Shown here one piece after another: positions 1 to 5,653 of a stretch of DNA of 5,653 nt. A program made the position numbers and the translations under genes. The stretch is from positions 1 through 5,653 of the forward strand of contig WRFK01000110.1 of the NCBI GenBank assembly GCA_009778835.1, read 5' to 3'. Within the stretch, counting starts at the first letter, position 1, and every line of letters begins with the position of its first letter. The stretch comes from Spirochaetaceae bacterium. Lineage in GTDB: Bacteria > Spirochaetota > Spirochaetia > CADAEX01. The notes under the pieces were generated by a model. The model had not been told where the DNA came from. It made no database searches and was given only the letters and a program-made list of their open reading frames with translations.

Positions 1-1
1 A

Positions 2-2281
2 AAAAAAGTTTATGATTGCAAAATTAAAATTGGAATTCCCAGAACACTTGAGTTCTGGAATAGCCTCCCTTTCTGGAAAACATTTTTTACTGCTTTGGGT
101 TTTGAAGTTATTCTCTCTTCAGCTTCCAGTTATGATGTTTTTGAAAAAGGGCTGCAATATGTCCCGTCAGATACCGCATGTTTCCCGGCAAAACTTGTTC
201 ACGGACATGTGGAAGATCTTGTTGCAAAAGGGGTCGACAGAATATTTCTCCCAATGATGATAAGAATGCCCAAAGAGAATGATTCCGCAGATGGCAACCA
301 TACATGCGTTATGCTTCAGGGATATTCCATGGTTGTTGAAAAAAGTAATGATATTACTTTAAGAACAGGTATTAAAGTCGATACTCCTATTTTCCATTGG
401 TTTAACGAAAAGCTTAAAAGAAAACAAATTGCTTTATGGCTTTCCGAAGAGTTTGCAATAAAAGAAGATGCTGTTATTGGCGCCATTGAACAGGGTAATA
501 ATGCGTTAAAAATATTTAAATCAAAAATAAAAAATGAAGGCTTGAAAATTATTGAAAGCATTAAAGAAGAAGATAAATTTGCGGTTGTTCTTGCAGGGCG
601 GCCTTACCATTCAGATCTTCTTATAAGCCATAACCTTTCAAGCTATTTTACATCTCAGGGAATTCCTGTGCTTACTCTTGATTCTCTTCCGGAACTTGAA
701 AAACAGGATCTTTCAAAAGTAAGAATGGAGACAACAATAAATTTCCATTCAAGAATGACAGCATCGGCAATCGCAACTGCAAAAAACCCAAACCTCGAAA
801 TAGTTCAGATCGTAAGTTTCGGATGCGGACACGATGCAATAATCTCCGATGAAATGTTAAGAGAGCTTAAAGCCAGATGCAATAAAGAGCTGCTTATTCT
901 TAAACTTGATGAAGGAGAGTCTGTCGGGCCTCTTAATATAAGAATAAAATCATTTATCGAAACAATAAAATCAAGGCGGAAAAAAGGTGATGCTGCTGCC
1001 GAAGATACTCAAGTAGTTAAACACCCCAGAAAAATATTGTACACAAAAAAAGACAGAAAAGAAAAAGTTATCCTTGCTCCGAATCTTTCTCCTGCATTTT
1101 CGCAACTTGTCAGCCATATAATGAGTGACGATGGTATAAGAATGGAAGTTCTTCCTATGGCAGGCAAAAGGGCAATAGAGCTTGGTAAAAAATATGTGCA
1201 CAATGATATATGTTATCCTGCACAGATTAATATTGGAGAAGCTCTTGCTTATCTTGAAAGTACAGACAGGGATAAATCGATATTTGCAGTTGGGCTTGCA
1301 AAAAACTGTGAATCATGCAGGGCAGGGCAGTATGCCTCTCTTGCAAGAAAAGCTCTCGATGAAGCAGGCTATCCGGATATGCCTATTATTACAACAGGCA
1401 TAGATACAAAAGGGATACATCCTGGATTTAAGTTTACAATTCTGCACCAGCTTAAAGTGCTTTGGGGATTAACAATTGTTGATACATTCGAAATGATGTT
1501 AAGGCGGATAAGGCCTTATGAAAAAATGAAAGGGCTTGCTGATAATACTTTTAAACACTATTTGCAGGTATTAAGCGAAAATGTTTCAAAAGGAAAAGAT
1601 TTTTTAATAAAAATTCTTACAGATGCAATTAGCGCTTTTAATAATATAGAAATAACCGATGAAAAAAGAAGGCCGCGGGTAGGGATTGTCGGTGAGATAT
1701 TGGTAAATTATCATCCTGCGGCAAATTGCTATATTGAGTCGTATCTTGAAATGAATGGAATGGAAATCGTGCAGCCTGCAATGCATGACTTTTTTAGAAA
1801 AGAGGAAGTAATTTTTAGGGAGCTTGGAAAAAGAAAACTGGCTCCATTTGCGTTTATACAATATCTTATCCATGATATAACAGGCAAAGTTTATGACTAT
1901 GTTCATGATAAAGTATGGGGAACTGTTGATAAATATTTCAGACTTGCCGAGCCAAGAGGCAATATCCATAATATCGTGGAAAGCATAAGGCCTTTTGTGG
2001 ATATAACGTACTCAGGGGCAGAAGGATGGAAACTGCCGGGCGAGATAATGGAAATGTATGAAACTGGTGTTAATTCATTTGTAATAATACAACCTTTTGG
2101 ATGTATTCCAAATCATATAGTCGGAAGAGGAATGATAAAAACACTAAAAAAGCAGTGCCCTAATTCGCAAATTATCGCTCTTGATTATGACCCTGATACA
2201 AGTATTGGCAATATTGAAAACCGGCTCCAAATGCTCATAATTAATGCAAGAGAATTGGAAAACAGGGATAAAATAGCATAA
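2..2281 (+). CDS. 2-hydroxyacyl-CoA dehydratase activase-related protein (DUF2229/HgdB-like part), 5' end outside window
   Basis: This is the C-terminal 759 residues of a large protein. The frame is open to the left edge and already reads as family sequence (IGIPRTLEFWNSLPFWKTFF), so the TTG at 95 and nearby starts are not real. Full-length relatives are about 1400 residues, with two BcrA/BadF-type ASKHA ATPase domains first; those would lie upstream. Seen here, in fragment numbering: a DUF2229-type segment with a conserved Cys (SDTACFPAKLVHGH, Cys60); VVLAGRPYH at about 195-203; SFGCGHDAI with Cys275; NDICYPAQ with Cys404; NCESCRAGQY with Cys436 and Cys439; RVGIVGEILVNYHPAAN near 560; and QPFGCIPNHIVG with Cys701 followed by DYDPDTS. 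In the family, ATPase activators pass electrons through an iron-sulfur cluster to dehydratases of 2-hydroxyacyl-CoA or to benzoyl-CoA reductases. The true substrate of these giant fusions is mostly unknown. The conserved Cys residues are candidate cluster ligands (inference). Expected to be cytoplasmic. Family assignment is firm; function is not. Confidence 0.9.
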   Translation, partial: KKVYDCKIKIGIPRTLEFWNSLPFWKTFFTALGFEVILSSASSYDVFEKGLQYVPSDTACFPAKLVHGHVEDLVAKGVDRIFLPMMIRMPKENDSADGNHTCVMLQGYSMVVEKSNDITLRTGIKVDTPIFHWFNEKLKRKQIALWLSEEFAIKEDAVIGAIEQGNNALKIFKSKIKNEGLKIIESIKEEDKFAVVLAGRPYHSDLLISHNLSSYFTSQGIPVLTLDSLPELEKQDLSKVRMETTINFHSRMTASAIATAKNPNLEIVQIVSFGCGHDAIISDEMLRELKARCNKELLILKLDEGESVGPLNIRIKSFIETIKSRRKKGDAAAEDTQVVKHPRKILYTKKDRKEKVILAPNLSPAFSQLVSHIMSDDGIRMEVLPMAGKRAIELGKKYVHNDICYPAQINIGEALAYLESTDRDKSIFAVGLAKNCESCRAGQYASLARKALDEAGYPDMPIITTGIDTKGIHPGFKFTILHQLKVLWGLTIVDTFEMMLRRIRPYEKMKGLADNTFKHYLQVLSENVSKGKDFLIKILTDAISAFNNIEITDEKRRPRVGIVGEILVNYHPAANCYIESYLEMNGMEIVQPAMHDFFRKEEVIFRELGKRKLAPFAFIQYLIHDITGKVYDYVHDKVWGTVDKYFRLAEPRGNIHNIVESIRPFVDITYSGAEGWKLPGEIMEMYETGVNSFVIIQPFGCIPNHIVGRGMIKTLKKQCPNSQIIALDYDPDTSIGNIENRLQMLIINARELENRDKIA

Positions 2282-2316
2282 TTGGTTATAATATTAATTA
2301 TTACTTAACTGGCTGA

Positions 2317-2329
2317 TTGACTGCGTCAA
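2317..2329. promoter_or_regulatory. Small dyad TTGAC-TGC-GTCAA before the glycosyltransferase gene
   Basis: A perfect 5-base inverted repeat with a 3-base centre lies in the 69-base gap between the two plus-strand genes and is followed by a T-rich run (CTATTTTTG). It could be a weak intrinsic terminator for the upstream gene or a small operator. The stem is too short and AU-rich for a convincing terminator, and a dyad this short can occur by chance. The rest of the gap is AT-rich and shows no clear promoter. Confidence 0.2.
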
Positions 2330-2350
2330 CTATTTTTGATAATTTTCTTT

Positions 2351-3454
2351 ATGAAGATTGCCCATATTCATAGTGGTGTAAGAGGAATCGCTTCCTACGC
2401 GCTTAATTTATACAAATATTTCGAAAAAACAGGGGACAATACTCTAATAGTCAGTGAAGCTAGATGGACAAAACAGAGAATACCTGTTTATGAGCCAAAG
2501 TCTCTTTTGATAGCCGGAATAATGCCATGGGCAAAAAATATTGGAGAAGTTGAAGATAAACTTCTGGAATTTAAACCCAATATTCTTCATCACCATCATC
2601 CTTCGGGCAGGCTTGATTTTAATATTAAAAGATTTAGAACCGCACTTGATGTTCCGCTTATCTGCACATTCCACATGGCTGTAGGTTCAACAAAATATAC
2701 AATAGATAAAATGATGAACACTTTTTTCAGGCTAACCAAGCGCAATTTTACAGATGCAGCATGCTATGTTGCCATAAGTAAATTTGTAAGAGAGCAGCTC
2801 TTGAGGATAGGCGGTATTCCAAAAGAAAAAATCGTGCTTCTTTATGCCGGAGTGGATCCTGATATTTTTAAACCTGTTCAATATGAGCAGCACGATACGC
2901 TTGAAATTTTATTTGTAGGTCAGATAACTCCGGAAAAAGGGATCGACAGGCTTATTCGTATTGTGCAGAAGTTATCCGAAGAGAGAAAAGTAAGGTTAAG
3001 CATTATAGGTAATGGAACTTTGCGAAGAATCCTGATGAAAAAAACAAAAAATAATCCAATAATTAACTGGGTAGGATTCCTGAACAGCCCGGAAAAAGTT
3101 GGGGAATATTATGCAAAGTCAGATGTTACTGTGCTCCCTGTAAGATGGGATGAAGCTTTTTCATATATACCCATAGAATCTCTTTCAAGTGGAACCCCTG
3201 TAATTGCTTCCCGCCTTGGCGGCACCACAGAAATTATCCAGGAAGGAAAAACAGGATTTCTTTTTACTGCCAGAAAATACGATGAGCTTTATGGAATACT
3301 TAAAAATATTGAAATAACAAAACTTTGGGAAATGGGCGCTTTAGGGCGTGAATATATCCTTCAAAAACATACTCTTGAAACATTCGGCGCTAAATATAAA
3401 TCGCTCTATGAGAATGTGATCAATAACCCCGGCAATATTAATCAAATAGATTAG
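2351..3454 (+). CDS. Glycosyltransferase, GT-B fold, family 4-like
   Basis: A complete 367-residue protein predicted to transfer a sugar from an activated donor to a growing glycan, with retention of anomeric configuration, on the cytoplasmic side. The N-terminal Rossmann half begins MKIAHIHSGVRGIASYALNL and has a His-rich HHHHPSG loop (about 80-86), FHMAVGSTKYT, and VAISKFVREQL. The C-terminal half carries LLYAGVDPDIFKP, the beta-alpha motif FVGQITPEKGIDRL (188-201), and the GT4 signature E-x7-E (Glu268 and Glu276 in DEAFSYIPIESLSSGTPVI), followed by GGTTEII and GKTGFLF. Length is normal for the family. ATG at 2351 is chosen because MKIAHI matches the usual first beta strand; an in-frame stop at 2318-2320 limits alternatives to the TTG at 2336, which would add five residues. 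No Shine-Dalgarno sequence is visible before either start. It has no signal peptide or membrane segment. Donor and acceptor sugars cannot be read from sequence. The nearby Wzi-like barrel genes suggest a role in surface polysaccharide (inference). Confidence 0.9.
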   Translation: MKIAHIHSGVRGIASYALNLYKYFEKTGDNTLIVSEARWTKQRIPVYEPKSLLIAGIMPWAKNIGEVEDKLLEFKPNILHHHHPSGRLDFNIKRFRTALDVPLICTFHMAVGSTKYTIDKMMNTFFRLTKRNFTDAACYVAISKFVREQLLRIGGIPKEKIVLLYAGVDPDIFKPVQYEQHDTLEILFVGQITPEKGIDRLIRIVQKLSEERKVRLSIIGNGTLRRILMKKTKNNPIINWVGFLNSPEKVGEYYAKSDVTVLPVRWDEAFSYIPIESLSSGTPVIASRLGGTTEIIQEGKTGFLFTARKYDELYGILKNIEITKLWEMGALGREYILQKHTLETFGAKYKSLYENVINNPGNINQID

Positions 3455-3473
3455 GAATTCAAATTAAGATCTG

Positions 3474-3563
3474 GCATATGACTGAAAGCTGAGCCGTCGA
3501 GCGTCTCCGCAGCGTCCCTGCGAGGACTTAGCGAGATCGGCTCAGCTGTAGGTCCGCATATGC
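3474..3563. repeat. GC-rich imperfect palindrome between convergent genes (REP/MITE-like candidate)
   Basis: This fills most of the 132-base gene-free stretch between two convergent stop codons. The outer arms are GCATATG (3474-3480) and CATATGC (3557-3563). The main stem is a perfect 10-base pair of arms, AGCTGAGCCG (3487-3496) and CGGCTCAGCT (3538-3547). Inside lies a second arm pair, GTCTCCGCAG (3503-3512) and CTGCGAGGAC (3518-3527), with one mismatch and one G-U pair around a CGTCC loop. By hand count the 61-base core is about two thirds GC, far above its surroundings. There is no T-run on either side, so it is not a classic intrinsic terminator, but such a structure could block read-through from both sides. 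The nested layout resembles dispersed palindromic elements found between genes. Copy number cannot be judged from one copy. Confidence 0.7.
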
Positions 3564-3586
3564 GAAGAGTTATGAATGAGAAATAA

Positions 3587-5398
3587 CTAAAATTTAAATT
3601 TTGCAGAGGCTATAAATTCAAAATCATTTATAGTATTGCCTGAAATATTCCCATAGTTATTAATATGTATGTAATAAATATCAGAAGCAAAAGATATTCT
3701 TTTGGTAAGTTTTAGCTTGCCATGAAGACCCAAAACCAGATCTCTTTCAACAGTGCCGGAAGGGGCGCTAAGTTTATTGGCATTTTTACCCAAATATTCG
3801 CTGGTCGCAACGTTATTTACCCCTTCCCAATATGTCCCTGCATAATCCAGTGAATCATTCATTTCTCCCAAAAGAGTATATTTTGCATCTATGGCAACAA
3901 TGTATTTGTCCGATTTTTCATACTGAGCTGCCCCATACATTACAACAGCATCCGGTCCATATCTGTAACCAATTGGTTTATTTATATATTCATGGCTGTC
4001 GCTAACATATGACCACATTCTTCTTCTGTTTGTAATTCTTCCATTTGGATGCCATCTGTTATAAAGAAAAGGATCTGTAAATGCAGCTTCGAGATTAAAT
4101 GAGAGATAACCATCTAAAGCCTGTTTCACAAAAGTAAAACCTCCAAGAAGCCCCATAGCGCCTGGCCTGCTATCTTCATCTTCCCCCGGAATCTGAAACT
4201 CATCCATTACAAACTGAAGATAAATGTTGAATCCGCTAAAAGGGGTATAATCTGCTTCGATCGAAGCAATAACATTGGAGTATTGAGGTGTAAAGTGACT
4301 ATGAAAAATAAAAACAGGATTTAGTTCGGTAATATTAATATATTTATCCCCAAATATTATTGCTTCACTTATAGCAAGCGAAAGATTATCCCGTATTTTA
4401 AATTCAACTCTATGTGCCAAAAAAGCTTTGAATAGTTCATCAAACCCGGCATATCCGCCAAAACCAATATCATTTTTATATTCTTCCTCTTGATCTGTAA
4501 GCCATGGATCAAGCCCCATATAGATCGTGGTAAATTTAAATCTCTCCCAGTAGGTAGTAAATTTTATCAGATTATAATAATCAGAATAGTCGGAGATCAA
4601 CATGTTGCTTGTAATTCCTGCGCCCCAGCTTGCTTTATCTCTTCCTGCCTGGATATTCCAGTGTTCTCCTCCAACAGACATAAATGCCCTGAATGGGAAA
4701 TGCCAATCAAGATCATAAGGGTTTGGAATTATATTCGTATAGTTATCGGTTGAATTTACAACCTGATACTCTTGCCTTAATTCGATTTCTAAATCCATGT
4801 ATAGGCTTGTAAAAAACCAACTTTCAAAGGGGACAGAAAAAAGAGGTTGTCTCTCTTCATAACCATGCGCCCACTCTTTTCTGTCATCATTTACTTTATA
4901 ATACCCTTCTATATTAATTTCAGGAGAAATTTTTAAAGATGCTTTTTTTGTTCCTGTTTTTTCACTCCCGAATTCAATTTCTCTTTTAATTACATCTGCG
5001 GAAACCTCTGATACAGAATCTAGCATGCTTTCAGGAAGCGCTTCCATAATTTTTTTTGCTTCATCTGCAGACCATGGCCGTGATAATGATGGACGGCTTT
5101 TTCCTGCAAGCAGGTAGAGCCTGTCTATTTCCCTGTAAAGAGGGGATGAAAGAGGTATTATTCTTTGAAAATTAATTTTATCGGGTTTTGTTTCCTTGTC
5201 GCTGGCAACAGCATTATCTGATTCTTTATGATGGGAAGAGCTGTCCAACGAATCGCTCTGTGACTGGCTCTGCGCAATTGCAAGAGGAATTTTTATAAAA
5301 GAAACTATAGTTAATACTGCAAAGAATGTAAGGAAAATATTTTTTCTGTTTTTTAGTATGCCTGCCATTTTGCGGAAAGCGTAAGAAAGTACTTCCAT
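3587..5398 (-). CDS. Wzi-like outer-membrane beta-barrel protein (capsule assembly Wzi family)
   Basis: A complete 603-residue predicted outer-membrane protein. The N-terminus has a long basic region (residues 1-20), a hydrophobic core (21-40) and a signal-peptidase I site after Ala-Ile-Ala at residue 42, followed by a Ser/Gln/His-rich linker (43-58). Residues about 80-120 (IPLSSPLYREIDRLYLLAGK) match the periplasmic start of Wzi-family proteins. The rest is alternating aromatic and polar beta-strand sequence, with the family-like motif AGRDKASWGAGITSNMLISD at 251-270 and a C-terminal strand ending in Phe (FIASAKFKF), the usual signal for barrel insertion. There is no cysteine, as expected for such a barrel. 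E. coli Wzi (about 480 residues) is an 18-strand barrel lectin that anchors group 1 capsule to the surface; this protein is longer, and its ligand is unknown. The ATG at 5398 has a strong AGGAG seven bases upstream; Met11 (5368) has none. The start overlaps the preceding gene by 46 bases, pointing to one operon with coupled translation. Confidence 0.8.
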   Translation of the reverse strand: MEVLSYAFRKMAGILKNRKNIFLTFFAVLTIVSFIKIPLAIAQSQSQSDSLDSSSHHKESDNAVASDKETKPDKINFQRIIPLSSPLYREIDRLYLLAGKSRPSLSRPWSADEAKKIMEALPESMLDSVSEVSADVIKREIEFGSEKTGTKKASLKISPEINIEGYYKVNDDRKEWAHGYEERQPLFSVPFESWFFTSLYMDLEIELRQEYQVVNSTDNYTNIIPNPYDLDWHFPFRAFMSVGGEHWNIQAGRDKASWGAGITSNMLISDYSDYYNLIKFTTYWERFKFTTIYMGLDPWLTDQEEEYKNDIGFGGYAGFDELFKAFLAHRVEFKIRDNLSLAISEAIIFGDKYINITELNPVFIFHSHFTPQYSNVIASIEADYTPFSGFNIYLQFVMDEFQIPGEDEDSRPGAMGLLGGFTFVKQALDGYLSFNLEAAFTDPFLYNRWHPNGRITNRRRMWSYVSDSHEYINKPIGYRYGPDAVVMYGAAQYEKSDKYIVAIDAKYTLLGEMNDSLDYAGTYWEGVNNVATSEYLGKNANKLSAPSGTVERDLVLGLHGKLKLTKRISFASDIYYIHINNYGNISGNTINDFEFIASAKFKF

Positions 5399-5652
5399 TC
5401 GTTTTCTCCTTTTACATTCCTTTTATTGCGGGTATACTCGGCTGCTAACTCTGCGTAAAATTTTACGCCATAGTATGGAATTCTGTATTCGGTATATAGG
5501 GCTAAATCAATATTTGTTTCTCTGGGATAATCTGTGCCATAATCAAGAAAATTATAATTTTCTGTTCCCGGAGGATATAATCCTCCCATCTCCCATCCTA
5601 TACCTGGATCGGTCGCATGTATATTTACGTTTCCATAGCCGTGTTGTGTAAG
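5353..5652 (-). CDS. Outer-membrane beta-barrel protein, C-terminal end only (probable Wzi-like paralog)
   Basis: This is the last 99 residues of a gene that enters from the right edge; the frame stays open to the edge, so the internal ATG at 5589 is not its start. The sequence alternates hydrophobic and polar residues with many aromatics (LALYTEYRIPYYGVKFYAEL, then EWKYFLTLSAKWQAY) and ends in an aromatic residue, as final strands of outer-membrane barrels do. Its end lines up with that of the downstream 603-residue protein: an acidic-polar lead-in (YPRETNIDLALYTEY versus TVERDLVLGLHGKL), a strand, a polar turn, then a final strand (FLTLSAKWQAY versus FEFIASAKFKF). The two are therefore probably tandem paralogs, though the similarity was judged by eye on a short stretch. 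Its stop codon lies 46 bases inside the next gene. The signal peptide and most of the barrel are outside the window, so the family call rests on context. Confidence 0.7.
   Translation of the reverse strand, partial: LTQHGYGNVNIHATDPGIGWEMGGLYPPGTENYNFLDYGTDYPRETNIDLALYTEYRIPYYGVKFYAELAAEYTRNKRNVKGENEWKYFLTLSAKWQAY
5406..5410 (-). promoter_or_regulatory. Shine-Dalgarno AGGAG for the 603-residue Wzi-like gene
   Basis: On the minus strand AAAAGGAG is followed by AAAACGA and the ATG at 5398, giving a seven-base spacing. This near-ideal site lies inside the coding sequence of the upstream barrel gene. It decides the start in favour of 5398 over Met11 at 5368, although the latter would give a more usual signal-peptide n-region. 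Confidence 0.75.
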
Positions 5653-5653
5653 C

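Noticed and set aside
95..97. TTG as the start of the large plus-strand gene
   Set aside because: The 31 codons upstream in the same frame are open to the edge and continue the conserved protein, so the gene is truncated by the window, not started here.
12..257. 81-codon plus-strand open frame at the left edge
   Set aside because: It overlaps the large gene out of frame; the other frame reads as family sequence from the very first base.
1604..1969. 121-codon open frame on the minus strand
   Set aside because: It lies wholly inside the strongly conserved plus-strand dehydratase-activase coding sequence, its translation resembles no known family to me, and it is the frame shadow expected in AT-rich DNA.
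2287..2292. TATAAT as a -10 promoter box for the glycosyltransferase
   Set aside because: No acceptable -35 element lies 16-18 bases upstream (AGGGAT there; TTGGAA is 26 bases away), and TATAAT is expected by chance in such AT-rich sequence.
3474..3563. Classic rho-independent terminator
   Set aside because: The stem-loop is strong but is followed by no T-run on either strand, so it is reported as a palindromic repeat instead.
4490..4753. 87-codon plus-strand open frame
   Set aside because: It lies antisense inside the Wzi-like gene, which has clear signal-peptide and barrel features; there is no independent support for this frame.

Overview
The window is AT-rich with a codon bias towards AAA, ATA and AGA. 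It holds two complete genes and two genes cut by the window edges, arranged as two convergent pairs. A protein of the 2-hydroxyacyl-CoA dehydratase activator superfamily is typical of anaerobes. Two outer-membrane beta-barrel genes require a diderm (Gram-negative) cell. Together these suggest an anaerobic Gram-negative bacterium, perhaps of the Desulfobacterota or spirochaete type. This taxonomic guess is inference only; no marker gene is present.

Left part, plus strand: positions 2-2281 carry the C-terminal part (759 residues) of a large acyl-CoA dehydratase activase-related protein, whose start lies outside the window. After a 69-base gap follows a complete GT-B, family 4-type glycosyltransferase (2351-3454). 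Right part, minus strand: the C-terminal 99 residues of an outer-membrane beta-barrel protein (5353-5652) overlap by 46 bases the start of a complete 603-residue Wzi-like outer-membrane protein (3587-5398). The two C-termini resemble each other, so they are probably tandem paralogs.

Between the convergent pairs (3455-3586) there is no gene but a striking GC-rich imperfect palindrome of about 90 bases. It is unlike the surrounding AT-rich DNA and looks like a dispersed palindromic repeat of the REP/MITE kind, or a structured convergent-transcript boundary.

Functionally, the glycosyltransferase and the Wzi-like barrels fit a surface-polysaccharide or envelope locus: one assembles glycan inside the cell, the others could hold or organise it at the outer membrane. 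The dehydratase-activase protein has no evident link to that job and may simply be a neighbour. I see no CRISPR array, tRNA, rRNA, transposase gene or clearly novel multi-gene system. The palindromic element and the overlapping barrel pair are the most interesting items.
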